This document shows positions 11,012-22,367 of a stretch of 64,000 nt of DNA, in pieces. This DNA is from Craspedostauros australis. Its lineage: Eukaryota; Bacillariophyta; Bacillariophyceae; Mastogloiales; Achnanthaceae. Numbering within the stretch: the stretch's first letter is position 1; every line of letters begins with the position of its first letter. The notes below the pieces were generated by a model that saw only the letters and a program-made list of their open reading frames with translations, had not been told where the DNA came from and did no database searches. Location of the stretch: NCBI GenBank assembly GCA_026770025.1, contig JAMXDE010000041.1:124001-188000 (forward strand). Direction: 5' to 3'. The position numbers were made by a program, and so were the translations under genes.

Positions 11012-12430
11012 TCATGCCGCGTTGGCGGTGAGACCTTGCTTCAACACAACCTGCGAGACGTTCCACCAGAACCCATCCCAGGTTGACTTCCACTCGGCCG
11101 ATGAAGACGAGGAGAGTGTGCGTTCCTGGAGCAAGGTCATGGTGGAGAGGAGGTACTGGAAGAACAACGTCGATTGCGGCGCGTTGCCCAGATGCTGGTG
11201 GATGGTCCCGATGTTGTTCAGGATGGACATGGCCAGCTGCGGTCGGACGAGCAGCCGGGATGGTGCGCCGCCGTCGTTGGCATTGGCGTTGTCGTTGGTG
11301 ATGTGCTTCTTCATCTGGTACTTGTACGATATCTCGTAGTGTTCCAGCGCCTTTGACAATGATCTGCGGTCATTGCACCGCAGCCCGTGCATGTGGTAGG
11401 CCAAAGCGAGGTTGTAGTGCGCGATGATGGCGATGGTGCAAAGGTAGGCCGACGGGATGATCTTGGTGGCATCGTAATGCATCAGCGCAATCACATTCTC
11501 GAAGATGAATGCTTTGCTGGAACTGCCGTTGCTGCTGCCGTTGGCGTTGCCGTTGATGTTGCTGTTGATGTGGCTGTTGCGTTTCCAAAAGCCGCAATCG
11601 AGCGGGTTGTCGTGGTCGTTGCCAGATGGCAATGGCGTCGACTGCCCCGCAGCTGGTCGTTGCTGTCCTTGTGATTGTCCTTGTCGTTGTTCCTGCTGGT
11701 GCTGGTGGCCTTCTCCTCTTCGTGAGTTGGGTGTCGATGAAGATGATGGATCGGCGGACATCATGCAGCTGAAGGTTCGCTTGTGTTTGTTGTCGATGTC
11801 CGCATTGTTGATGGAATTGCATTCGCTTCGGTCTTCTGCTTTCACAGCGCCGTTGTCGTCAGCGTCGGCTCTTGAGCTTGACTCGTCTGCCACTTCCTCT
11901 CTCGTCGGCGAATCGGTTTGTGGGGTGTTGTTATTGTTGTTGTTGCTGTTGCTGCCGGCCTCGGCGGTTGATCCGTTGCGTTCTACAGCAGGGACAGAGG
12001 TTGCAGCAGCAGCAGAGTGGCGTCGCATCCGTTCCTCCACCGTTTCCACCGCCACGCGCAGGCAGTTCACCGCCAAGGCAGTGTCGTGCTGCATGAGCAG
12101 GAAGTACGCACCCTTGTTGTTCGAGATCACCATCTGGGAATCCAGGAAGCGATCGATGTTGTTGCCAACATTGTGGATGTGGCCTGTCGCATTGGCGCTG
12201 ACGTTGTTGATGCTGCAGCCGCGACTCTGGCCATCATGTGGTGGTTGCTGTCGCTGCTGCTGATGTTGCTGCTTGCGGAAGGAGCGGCCATGTTGCTGCT
12301 GTCGCAATGGCGAGGTAAGGCGGAGATGCGATGAGTCTGATGTGTTGCGCTTGCGTCGCTTCAGGCCATGGCAACGGTCTGTTGCGATGTCCTCCTGATT
12401 GTTTGGTGCGTTTCTTTTGACGGGCAGCAT
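11012..12430 (-). CDS. TPR-like protein of unknown function, about 472 aa
   Basis: Single exon from ATG at 12430 (MLPVKRNAPN). The frame is open a further 179 codons upstream, but that part is Lys/Thr/Asn/Gln-rich, includes a GGTTT tandem run (12630-12656) and looks like 5' untranslated DNA. After a basic, Gln-rich N-terminus come helices with TPR character: DTALAVNCLRVAVETVEERM (about 130), AHYNLALAYHMHGL with SLSKALEHYEISYKYQ (about 345-385), and MSILNNIGTIHQHLGN followed by STLFFQYLLSTMTLL (about 415-445). Between the first and second TPR-like blocks is a 170-residue Ser/Asn/Gln/Asp linker. The NNIG.IH..LGN and LLSTM signatures recur in short TPR proteins I associate with diatoms; their function is unknown. 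The gene is isolated and shares no promoter with neighbours. Confidence 0.7.
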   Translation of the reverse strand: MLPVKRNAPNNQEDIATDRCHGLKRRKRNTSDSSHLRLTSPLRQQQHGRSFRKQQHQQQRQQPPHDGQSRGCSINNVSANATGHIHNVGNNIDRFLDSQMVISNNKGAYFLLMQHDTALAVNCLRVAVETVEERMRRHSAAAATSVPAVERNGSTAEAGSNSNNNNNNTPQTDSPTREEVADESSSRADADDNGAVKAEDRSECNSINNADIDNKHKRTFSCMMSADPSSSSTPNSRRGEGHQHQQEQRQGQSQGQQRPAAGQSTPLPSGNDHDNPLDCGFWKRNSHINSNINGNANGSSNGSSSKAFIFENVIALMHYDATKIIPSAYLCTIAIIAHYNLALAYHMHGLRCNDRRSLSKALEHYEISYKYQMKKHITNDNANANDGGAPSRLLVRPQLAMSILNNIGTIHQHLGNAPQSTLFFQYLLSTMTLLQERTLSSSSSAEWKSTWDGFWWNVSQVVLKQGLTANAA

Positions 12431-14520
12431 CTTGCGTTGTGTTGGTGATGATGTTGGTGGTGATGTTGCTGATGATGTTGCTGATGATGTTGATGCTTCT
12501 GTTTTGTGGCACAAAGGTTGATGGCCGAAAGCTTCTGGTTTGTGAGGGCGGCTTGTTTGTTTTATGTTCTCGTCTGCCCCTGCTTGTTGGCGTCCTTCGT
12601 GCGGTCTGCTACGCTGTGGCCTTGGTTCAGTTTGGTTTGGTTTGGTTTGGTTTGTTTGTGGGTTGGGAACTTTTGTGCGTCGTGATTTGTGGGAGTTTGC
12701 TGTGATCTCCTCTGGTCCGGAAAAGAAGAGAGTGAGGGAGCAGAACCATCCCACACGCTCACAACTTTGGTCCATTGTTGTGATCCGATGTGCGGTTGCT
12801 CTGCCGTGCGATCTCCACGTGCGGTGTGGCACAGCGCGGATTCCGCCCACGAAACCCCCATCTCGTGTAAAGCGTGGTTGGCACAACGGAAGAAACGCTT
12901 CACGAAAAACACTTCTTCCCTTTGCTCCGCGCATGAACGCCGTTCTCCCACCTGAGAGCGCATTCACAACACAACACTTTGCATTTTGGTGGAACGGAGC
13001 GTGATGAACAACCGCTTTTCACCGAGTGAGCGTATTTGCGGGTCTTCGTGCGCGGTTGGTGATGAGAACAATTTGTGGCCGCGGACACATCATACTCGCG
13101 CTGTTGTCATCGCAGGTTAGATCAAATGTCGGGTGCAAGCCCCTTTGATGACTTTGGTCACACAGATTGTCACTTCGTTCACTAACGCGCGAAACCCTCG
13201 AGTGATTCGATGTCTGTGTTGTGACAAGGATAAGTGTTGTCTGTTTGGCTAAATAGCCTGATGTCCGCCAACTGTGCGTGTCTCTAATTGGATCACCTTT
13301 GGGAGAACGTCGCAGGGCGACTAACTTGTGACTGCGTAGGTTCGGGTAGTGAAACAAGTGCAACAGTTTCGTCGCTTAATTGTCGGGGCTGTGTGGAACA
13401 GTGGGAAGTCGCTGGAAACTGCTGGAACGTCACAATCATCGCAAAGCAGAACGATTGTGACCACACACAAACGAACTTCAAACGCGCACCATCGCCAGGG
13501 CCATTCCATCCATGACCGCAACGGTAACAATTCGCCATCTGGATGTGGTCGGCACTTATCTCCACGCCAATGCTATTCGAGGTTATGTTGTGATTGTTGC
13601 GGATGTCACAATCGGTCAATGGGAGGGAGATGACCGAAAGGCGTTTGAGCTTCGCTCCACGCCGCCTTACAGGATGTTTGGATGATGTGATGGTTTGAAG
13701 AGGCGGCGCCGTGACGGTGCGTGATGATGTCGTGCTTGGGGGACCGACCATTGCCACCTGTATCACACGCATCACCAAAGCCACTCCGTGCAGTGCGAGC
13801 CATCATCGCCATTGTCGCTTCCAAAAGCATCTCGCACAAGGTGTCCGAAACTACGAATAGTTGGGGTTCCACCCCATTATCTGGCTTCGACTCCGTTGAT
13901 AAGTGCCCTACGCGCACCAGCTCCTCCATGAGCATTCACGGTTTGATTGTGCTCTCTACGAGCTGCACCAGAACCATGCTGATACGAATGCTAAATGCTG
14001 TCCACTGTGAGTGCGCGTGTGCCAGTAAACGCTTTGGAGGAGCAATCGCACATGATTCTCACAACTCTGCATAGAGGATAATACTTGGCAGCCACACAAA
14101 CACTCGCTCAAATAGGACCCCTGTGGCTCCCACCGACTCTATCGTGATTGCACCGCACATGAATCGCCCCAGCACTCCGCAATTTTCATGGGGTATTTTT
14201 GAATGCACGACGATCTACAAGCCACAATGGCAGAAGCCACAAGCCACAATGGTAGAAGCGGAATGCGGAATGCGGCGTGGAAGAGTAGATGGTATTCTGG
14301 TACCTTCTCCCCCAACCTCCATCTGTATCACGCTTCCGTCAACGCTCATTCGCAAGATGTCGCTGCAGATCACATCGATGACCTAGCGCGAGTAGATCGG
14401 GACGCACCATTCACGCCAAGCTGTCATCGTCTCGAGCCTTCAGTTCGTTTTGGTCCATGGACAATTGGAACAGCAGGCTAACAAGCCTCCTACGAAGGCG
14501 CCACACGTGTACGACCTACC
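12431..14520. other. upstream region of TPR-like gene and intergenic
   Basis: Holds the 5' side of the TPR-like gene, with the GGTTT run at 12630-12656. Minus-strand frames at 13293-13784 and 13606-13935 are open but carry no recognisable domain or splice logic. The right edge is the ATAC target duplication (14521-14524) of the next transposon. Confidence 0.45.
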
Positions 14521-14524
14521 ATAC

Positions 14525-14559
14525 GAGCCCCTCGAGTGAGTCGACCAACACTTTGAAAT
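14525..14559 (+). repeat. left terminal inverted repeat (35 bp perfect)
   Basis: Matches the reverse complement of 20524-20558 at all 35 positions; weaker inverted similarity runs on to about 14685. Preceded by ATAC. Confidence 0.93.
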
Positions 14560-15023
14560 GGACATTCTAACTTTTCATCTGCGATATCCAAACCAAGCAC
14601 ATATTCGTAATACCTATAGTCTCTTTATACATAATTAACCGTTACATTTTTTGTTAGATCCTTATTTTAAGTTTTATGGAGTGATCTATGTGTGCATTGC
14701 AGTCGCGTTGATCCAACAGCACAAAACCCGTTGTTGTTGGCAGAAGGTTCTATCATGTTCTCATGTATTTATCGTGAGGTGATCAGTCACGGACTTGCTT
14801 CCGAAGGTGTCAGTCGTTTGGTACGCGTTAATTACACGTTAGCATGTGGCACCTGATTCCACATTCTGCTCGTCACAAAGCACATGACACAAAACACATC
14901 ACACAAAACACATCATCGCCATCATTTCGCAAATTTGTGCCATGCTTCGGCTCCATTCACAACTTGCCTCGCCAATGCCCTGCACACTCGCCCTTTCGCT
15001 CCATGCTAGTTCTCCTCCTCCTG

Positions 15024-15064
<41 letters not shown>

Positions 15065-15191
15065 TGTTGTTGTTGTTGTCAACGAATGGTCGACCATTCA
15101 TCGTTTGCTCTCCTTCCTCACTTCATCTCAACCTGTGCTGTTCATCACATCCAACCAGCTAACAACCATACTCAACACCAACAACTACATC

Positions 15192-18100
15192 ATGCCTATC
15201 TCGACCCCTACCAAGGCCCTCTCCAAGGATGCTAACCCCTCTGCCCGTAAGAAACCGCGTTCTGCTCGCCTTGCATCTGCTCCTCCTGCCGACTCCAAGG
15301 GAAACTTGCTCCCTACCGCGGAGCAACTGTTGCCTGACAAGCCATTCGCTGCGTTGAGGAAGCCAACCACCATCACGCGAGTGATCGATGTGAAGCCGAT
15401 GCTCGCAGCGGATGGCAGCCTCGTCCCGAACGGTACGCATGCGCACGCTCGCGTGCTGCATGTGTTCGTTCACATCCTCGATGACAACGGAGGCGTCTTC
15501 GACGACTCCAACGTCAACGTGCGATCCGAGGGACGAGGTGTCGGCGATGGAACAGTGGTGAGCGTTGTCGTGAACGCGCCACCCCTGCCTGCTGCAGCTG
15601 ATGTTGCTCCGCCTGTCGAGCCTACCCCGCCAGCGAGGCTTCCCCGGCGCTGCAATACTGTTGTTGCTGGGGGCTACGCAGATGCCTCTGGCGACAGCGA
15701 CAGCACCTACGACGACAACGGCAAGGAGGTACGGGCGCGTGCCAGCAGGAACAGGAGAGGAGGTCAGTTCGGGTACAATCTGGAAGAGGCGGGAAACTGG
15801 AGGCGCGATGCCATCGTTCGTGCGATGGCAGCTCTTGGATCTAACCTAGATCCAAAACTGTTGCAGCTGATGCCGAAAAAAGGGTTCGTCCTCACAGGCA
15901 GCCACGATCGGACCATCTGGAGCTCTGTGAAACAGATGTGGAATGTTGTCTCATCCGCGCTTTGGACAGTGCTGCTGCCAGAAGAGGACGTGCCAACTCG
16001 TCAGATGGAACAGGTGGTTGCATTCGTGCGCGGCAACGTGGATCTTCCGCCAATCATGTTGGCGCCCAATCTGTACACCCTGGGCTTGCTCGGAGAAACT
16101 CCATCATCCCGCGCGGTGAGAGCTGCTTTGGCCATGTCTGCGCCACATGCACTGTGTACTTCCATCCTCGAAAAGCGCGCGCAAGAACTGTCCGACGAAC
16201 AGAAGACTCGTATGCTTCCCAAACGCGACATCATCACACATAGCCAGGTATGCACCTTGCGTCGCTACTACGACATGTTGAGCCATGGCGAAACCATCTC
16301 ACCGCCAGTTCTTCAGTATCGCGTGCGTGCTTGCGACCTGTCTGGCGTGGTGTCCTTCCTCATGACAACAACAACATACAAGGCAGGGTTAAGTCACAAG
16401 GTACAGTATGGTGGAATTGAATTTGAGAATGTCCCGGTGTTCGATCGTGGCAGCACCACCATCCAAGAATTATTCGACATGTACTCTTCCACTACCAATA
16501 CTCCGGTTGGGATGCCTGCTTTCACCACCATGACCCACCTCCTCACACGCAAAAGCAAGATCAAGACAGGCCTCTCTTCCTTCGAAAGCTACTTCTGGAT
16601 GGCAACGGGGAAACTCAAACAGGCAATTTCGCGCCTAGTAGACCTACTGAAGGCTAAGTATGGAGCAGATGGGGAGGAGCAAAATGATGCCGCTGTGGAT
16701 GCCAATGACGAGTATCAGCACCAGAACAATGAGCCTGATGATGTCATCACACAGCATGTGCGCACAGCCGATTCTCTCTTGCATGCACTCGAACTGCTTG
16801 TTGTGTTCCTCAAATGGGAGTTCACCGCCTCTCACATGCAGCTTCAGTGTGACGATCCAATGCACTCGGCCACGTTCGCTCTCACCACCAAAAAGGAGAA
16901 GAAGAAGGCATCAACCACATCGACCAATCAACGCAAAGCACGAACCAACAAACACAAGCGCAAGAAGAACACCGCTGTCACAAATGACACTTCTCCCACC
17001 ACTGCAAGCGAACAACCACGTAAAGTATGCAACCGTTGTGGAGCAGCAATGCGATTTGTGAATGATCGTTTTGTTCCTTTTGTCAAAATGCTTAAGGACA
17101 ACGAACTCGCAGAACACAATGACGAATTGCAATCAATGCTTGCAGCGGCCCCGGGATTCGCCAACGAAATTGTTAACTACATGGCTCACAAAGTGCGTGC
17201 CAAAGTGCAATTCGGACAAATCGCCTTTTATCAATCCCAGCTCAATGAAAAGCCTGAAAGAGCCTATGTGGTACTCGACCATAAGCAAAAAATTCTACCG
17301 ACAGGCCAAGGCGAAGCCCAACAAGAATATTGGGGGAAGAAGGGGATGTCACTGCTTGGGGCAATGGTCATCACGTGTCGCAACGACATTTTTACTTATC
17401 GGTTCATCGACATTGTGGTCGAGGGAAGACCGACGCAAGACACACTTCAAGTTGGTGGACTGCTGGAGATCGTGCAAAAAAAGGTCAAAGACATTCACCC
17501 ATCCGTGACTGAAATCATCCTACAGAGCGATAACGCGTGTTGCTTTGCCAGTCACGAGCACATCGCGCTCATCACATCCAAACTCAACAAGAACCTTGTG
17601 ACACGAAACGCCGCCAAAATCATCGCCTGGATCTACACGGAGGCCCAAACTGGTAAGAGCATGCTGGACACCCACTTCGCGTACATCACCCGTGTACTGC
17701 GAAAATACGTGCAAAGTGGCAAGGACATCAAGACCCCTTTCCAAGTCTTCCTCGCGCTCCAAGCCGGTAACATCGCAGGTACGACAACGGTACTTGTCAA
17801 CGCGGCGCTCCTGGCAGGCAACATCACCACGCTGCCTGGTGCACCAAAACGACGATTCCGCGCAAGTGGGCAACAGGTACGTATGACTCACGAGGTGAAG
17901 TACGACGATGACCAGGCGCGGTTGGTGGCTGCATCTGGAATCACGGAAGATGTTGTGGTGAAGAGCACCGAATGGGGAGGGTGGATCATCAACGAGTTGG
18001 GTGTCATCGCGGACAAAACATTCACGTCCGACAAGCTGCCGATCACGTCCGAATCATTCAGGAAGACGGACAAGACGCGAAAACTCGGGCGCACAGCGGC

Positions 18101-18707
18101 AGAGAGCAAGGGGCTTGCGTTCGGCAAGGCCATCGCAGACGGACAACAACATCTACCATCCGATCACACCACAGCGCTACAAGACCAGACCGCAGAAACC
18201 GAACACCCACCACTCGCAGTACAAGGCTGGGCCAGCAAAACAGCACGGACCAATGCCAAACTACCGGACTACATTGCGGACAAATTGAAGGGCATCTGTG
18301 AAGTGTCCGCGAAGGACCCGAAAAACAGACCGTCCGAACACGAAGCACACGAGCAATTGATGGACAGTGAAAAAGCCAAAACTGACTGGTACGTACAACT
18401 GCACGCTAACCCGATGCGTGTGAAAGCTTCACTGTCAGCAGCGTACAACGCCAAACAACGCAAGGACAAGAAGCAAGCTGCTCTCAAGGCGGAAACCAAC
18501 ACCAACACCAACCCAACAAGCACAGCAACAGCATCTGTAATTGTGGCAACCTCCAATGCACCAGCTGCAACAGAGGAGGAACGAATTGAAGAGGAGTTGC
18601 AGAAAGAGGAAGAGGAATTGGACCATCAGATGTGGTGTGATGCTCACACCATGAAGGCGAACACAGAAAGTGAGGCTGTGTTGGATGATGAGACGGAAAT
18701 TTTGTGA
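15192..18707 (+). CDS. putative DDE/D transposase, about 1171 aa, intact
   Basis: Start chosen at 15192 (MPISTPTKAL). The open frame reaches back to 14844 only through a (TAG)n/(TTG)n microsatellite that would encode about 24 consecutive Val. From N to C: a basic Lys/Arg/Ser segment; a conserved helical region (about 215-520, with TIWSSVKQMWNVV); an Asp/Asn-rich gap; a helix-then-Cys segment leading into a Lys-rich stretch and CNRCG at about residue 613; and a putative RNase-H-fold core. The core has VVLDHKQK (D about 696), WGKKGMSLLGAM, IILQSDNACCF (D about 780) and EAQTGKSMLDTHFAYI (E817 or D826 as third acid), followed by RKYVQSGKDIKTP. The C-terminus is Lys/Glu-rich. This order (LD..K, FGKKG-like, SDNA, GGK..D, GHD-like) fits a transposase; expression in the host is not shown. 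It is the only long gene in the element. Confidence 0.75.
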   Translation: MPISTPTKALSKDANPSARKKPRSARLASAPPADSKGNLLPTAEQLLPDKPFAALRKPTTITRVIDVKPMLAADGSLVPNGTHAHARVLHVFVHILDDNGGVFDDSNVNVRSEGRGVGDGTVVSVVVNAPPLPAAADVAPPVEPTPPARLPRRCNTVVAGGYADASGDSDSTYDDNGKEVRARASRNRRGGQFGYNLEEAGNWRRDAIVRAMAALGSNLDPKLLQLMPKKGFVLTGSHDRTIWSSVKQMWNVVSSALWTVLLPEEDVPTRQMEQVVAFVRGNVDLPPIMLAPNLYTLGLLGETPSSRAVRAALAMSAPHALCTSILEKRAQELSDEQKTRMLPKRDIITHSQVCTLRRYYDMLSHGETISPPVLQYRVRACDLSGVVSFLMTTTTYKAGLSHKVQYGGIEFENVPVFDRGSTTIQELFDMYSSTTNTPVGMPAFTTMTHLLTRKSKIKTGLSSFESYFWMATGKLKQAISRLVDLLKAKYGADGEEQNDAAVDANDEYQHQNNEPDDVITQHVRTADSLLHALELLVVFLKWEFTASHMQLQCDDPMHSATFALTTKKEKKKASTTSTNQRKARTNKHKRKKNTAVTNDTSPTTASEQPRKVCNRCGAAMRFVNDRFVPFVKMLKDNELAEHNDELQSMLAAAPGFANEIVNYMAHKVRAKVQFGQIAFYQSQLNEKPERAYVVLDHKQKILPTGQGEAQQEYWGKKGMSLLGAMVITCRNDIFTYRFIDIVVEGRPTQDTLQVGGLLEIVQKKVKDIHPSVTEIILQSDNACCFASHEHIALITSKLNKNLVTRNAAKIIAWIYTEAQTGKSMLDTHFAYITRVLRKYVQSGKDIKTPFQVFLALQAGNIAGTTTVLVNAALLAGNITTLPGAPKRRFRASGQQVRMTHEVKYDDDQARLVAASGITEDVVVKSTEWGGWIINELGVIADKTFTSDKLPITSESFRKTDKTRKLGRTAAESKGLAFGKAIADGQQHLPSDHTTALQDQTAETEHPPLAVQGWASKTARTNAKLPDYIADKLKGICEVSAKDPKNRPSEHEAHEQLMDSEKAKTDWYVQLHANPMRVKASLSAAYNAKQRKDKKQAALKAETNTNTNPTSTATASVIVATSNAPAATEEERIEEELQKEEEELDHQMWCDAHTMKANTESEAVLDDETEIL

Positions 18708-20397
18708 TGGCTGTGCGTCACCGCGATAACACTAGTTGTGGAGTTTTGTGGGGGCAGACCATGCTACTAAAACGAGTCTAGAGGCCATCCAAAAAGCACA
18801 TCCAATATCTGCTTGTCATGCTATATCTCAACAACACATTGTCTACAATTAAATCTAAACAGTGCATTCATACACCTGACTAGTGTTTATACAGAATATC
18901 GAAGTTAAATTGACAAAGAAATTATTTTTAGTGTCATGTTGGTCCATCACACAGTTGTGTGGTGGATTCACAAAATTCTCGACCAAGCAATGTTGCCCTC
19001 CAATCAGCACCCATGATCATCATCATCATCCTGGTATTTTGATAAACTGCGCACCACAATCGCTCTGTATACCCCCCATCTACCCACTCCATGAAGGATA
19101 CAACGTTTTGGCCACATTGCATGCCCCAAAGTGTCCATACACTGAAAAAGAGTGATTCCAAAAAACGATTTTCAAGCCGGATGCGGTATGGATACGGATC
19201 CATACCTCATGCACATGACCCTTTCAGCCCCTCCACGTGCCCCTCGTGCATTCCCACACTCCCTGGTGACATGATGATGCATCCAGAGGGGGATGGGCAT
19301 CGATGGTCTTGATGGTACACCTCCATTTGGTGATGCCATCTCTTTTCGTGGCACCCCACCAAAACATGACCTGTCTGTACTCATTCGAGGCCACAGCCTC
19401 TTCCAGACAATATCTGCGGCGCGAACTTCGCGACGTGCATCTTCCGTTGGTGCCGCACGCATCTTGCATGGGCGACTTGGCGATTGGGTGGCTTGATGAT
19501 GCTGCCTGTCACAGCCAAAGCCACACCATGGGAACCCCCGCGATACACCGCCAAAACTCTTGCCCTCCACTGTTTCCTCTGCGCGGACACCTTCTCGGTC
19601 GTCCCCGAACCTCAAACTTCGTGTGAATCTTGGTCTTGGCCTCCTGGAGCCATCCTGCCCATCCATAGGCGTTGGGGTGGGCTGTGGATGGAGTACACCG
19701 GCCATATGCAACGAGGCAATCTGGCGCGAAATTGTGACGTTTGATCTGGGGCCTGCGACGGCCCCAAATCAAGCGCTCTCGCGGCCCCCTCTCGTCCACC
19801 CACCAACGGCTGCATCGCGGTGACGGCGATGTGCTTGGATTTGTCATTGGACCGCTGGTTGGTGCGGCGCAGTGATTGCCGTTGGACAGCCATTGTGGCG
19901 TTTTTTGGTGTTCCGCCATTGTCATGTTGTTGTTTTTTGGAGTCTGGCACTCTCAACCAGTCGGACATACTGGGGGATAAGGTAATTGCAAACACCTAAC
20001 CAAAATGCACGAAAGAAGCATGACACAAAACACTTCCGGAGTACCAATGCAACTCGACCATTCCGTCACGACGAAACGTCGCTGATGCTGCTTCACATCG
20101 TGCTGTGATTGGTGGCTCATGACGCAGCAGCCAGTCTAGTGACGTAGATGACGGATCAGACAGGCACAGGGTAGAATGGATCCAAACGCGCACTCGCCGC
20201 TTCTCCCAAAACTCTACAACTAGCGCTATCGTGGACGGGGTGTTGGATGGTCTGATCGGAACACCTCAAAAAGAGACTAAACAATTCAAAATGGGAACAA
20301 CGTCGCTGAAACGAAGAACAGCAAAGGGTTAAATTGGATCGATGTAGTCGTAGGCGAAAGGCTGAAACCCGAGAGAGATCGAAAATTGCTCATATCC
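18708..20397. other. non-transposase part of the 6.0-kb transposon
   Basis: About 1.7 kb between the transposase stop and the right subterminal repeat. Minus-strand frames at 19509-19925 (starting MTMAEHQKTP) and 19172-19711 overlap and could be exons of a second small gene, but no domain or consistent splice path was found. Mostly it looks like non-coding cargo. Confidence 0.4.
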
Positions 20398-20523
20398 ATC
20401 GGTCCGTAAAACTTAAAATAGGATCTAACTCAAAAATGTAATGGTTAATTATTTGTATTAGACCTACAGGGATTACGAATATGTGCTTGGTTTGGACAAC
20501 GGAGACAAAAATCCAAGAGGTCT

Positions 20524-20558
20524 ATTTCAAAGTGTTGGTCGACTCACTCGAGGGGCTC
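20524..20558 (-). repeat. right terminal inverted repeat (35 bp perfect)
   Basis: Inverse of the left terminal repeat; inward inverted similarity extends to about 20398. Followed by ATAC at 20559-20562. Confidence 0.93.
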
Positions 20559-20562
20559 ATAC

Positions 20563-22329
20563 CACACATTCTCCTTTCCCTCGCACCCACACCGTACACA
20601 CTACACACTTTATGTAGTGCGCGCCATGACGTGTAGCCGCTCTGTTTCTTGTTCGATTCGCAAGTTGAAACAGAACCAGACATCCGACTCTCAGAAAGAG
20701 ACAGACCGACGCGGGGGCTTGTTCGCAACGCTCATCATCATGTGCCCGAAGTCGAATGCAAACATACTCTGCCATGGCTCCGCTCTGGATGAACCAGAGA
20801 AGTGGAGCAGACACGAGAACCCACGCCACCACCACCACTACCACTACCACTCCTGCTACCACTGTTGTGTCCTACTCATCGCGGAACAGCACAGCGTGTG
20901 CCAGACAATGGGTCGTACACACCGAAAGTTGCGACAGCAAAGTCGGAGCGACTGCTCCGGGGTGATGTGGTGCGATGCGATGCGATGCCGGTTCTCTGCC
21001 CTTTGCGTTCCATTGTGGAGCACCATGCCTCTCGGTTTGCCGTGGCGCTAGTAAGAAAGAGCAAGGTGACGATTTCTCCATGCGTATGCGTATGCGTCTG
21101 ATTCTACTTCTGCCTTCTACTTCTACGTCTTCTACTTCCGCAGGTATAGTACTTCCCATTATTTATAGACACCGATCGTTCCTGAGCGAGAGGAGGTCTT
21201 CTGAAGCGCATGGCGTATCGCTCGTTGCTCCTAACCTGCGACAGTGTGTGGCGTTGATGTTTGCGATGAGCGATGGGTTGTGCTGGTGGAGATGATCATG
21301 ACGCAGCAGACACCAACTTCCAGATGTCGCCCATCACGATTTTCTCATTTCATTCGTTCTGCTTATTTGCAGACTATTTCTTACTTACCGCATATCCTTC
21401 GACTTTGTTCGTTGCCGAAATGCAATTAGATCGCATTAGTCGGAATGAAATTGGTATCTTTCAATTCGTTGTAGTCCACCAAGACTCCAAATACTCCGAG
21501 AAAAGGAATCGGAACAGACACAATATTCTAGAGTGTCCGTGTACTATGTTGTTTATTGGTTGCAACACAATCATCCATCGCTGTTGCCCGCCTCGAAGCA
21601 AAATGACTTCGGTTCACCAGAGACGACAGCGAGTGCACAATGTGAACAGAGTACGCATACGTAGTACGATTGTGGCGACGATGCTCCTTCCCTCTTGCGG
21701 TCGGAAGAGCGGAGAGTCCATGTGGTTGATGGGGAAGTTGGGAAAGGAGCGAATGGATGGAGTCGTGGCAGCGCAAAATGTGAGCAAGGTTGCGCGGCCG
21801 CTTGTGCGGTCACAAGGATGAACTCGAGAGGACAGTTCGAGGGAGGTGCGTACGATCCATGTGAAGTACTCCAATAGATACCCCTCTATCTATGTACGTC
21901 TGCCACGAAGCAAATGAATCAAAGCACCGTTCCATCCGCTGAGGTGCCTGAGAGGGACGGAATGCGCACTGGGCGGACAATTGCGCCAAACCGCAATGCT
22001 GCGAACATGCAAGGCACAGCAGAATCGCAAATGCACCGCGCACGGGACCCAGAGTCTTCACGAGTGAAGCAAGAAGAAGGTTCTTCTCATCGCTTGGGAG
22101 TATCAACCGTATGTACCTTGAGAGTGTTCCTGAGCACGACCCATCGAGTGTGCTCTGGAAACACAAGCGCTCCATCATGCAACGCCATACCGTGCGATGC
22201 AAAGTAGCATACTGGCATGTTGGATGACGACGATGATGATGTGCGTAGGTACGAAGTTTAGTGGTGTGTTGTTCTATCATTAGGAAAGTGTTCAAAATTT
22301 TAGAGATGGCATGTGTGCGTTGTTTCATG

Positions 22330-22362
<33 letters not shown>
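20563..22362. other. intergenic, no supported gene
   Basis: Right flank of the transposon and 3' side of the minus-strand gene ending at 22363. Open frames such as 21273-21821 (plus) carry no recognisable features. A CT microsatellite occupies about 22331-22364 and reaches the stop codon of the gene. Confidence 0.45.

Positions 22363-22367
<5 letters not shown>

Larger units (their letters stand above)
14525..20558 (+). mobile_element. 6.0-kb DNA transposon with intact putative DDE/D transposase
   Basis: The left end (14525-14559) and right end (20524-20558) are 35-bp perfect inverted repeats beginning GAGCCCCTCGAGTGAG. They are flanked by direct ATAC copies at 14521-14524 and 20559-20562, a 4-bp target duplication. 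Inverted similarity continues inward for about 160 bp on each side with substitutions and small indels (for example CCAAACCAAGCACATATTCG and TAATTAACC on both arms). It carries one long ORF (15192-18707). The superfamily is not settled: 4-bp duplications occur in Sola, Academ and Ginger-type elements, and the catalytic-core layout resembles a DDE family I recall from invertebrate and algal genomes but cannot name. Intact ORF plus perfect termini make it a candidate autonomous copy. Confidence 0.88.

Noticed and set aside
12431-12967. 179-codon upstream extension of the TPR-like gene
   Set aside because: Composed of low-complexity Lys/Thr/Pro/Asn from GGTTT repeats; looks untranslated.
14844-15191. 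N-terminal extension of the transposase ORF
   Set aside because: It is open only because a (TAG)n microsatellite reads as about 24 Val; the ATG at 15192 starts a normal protein.
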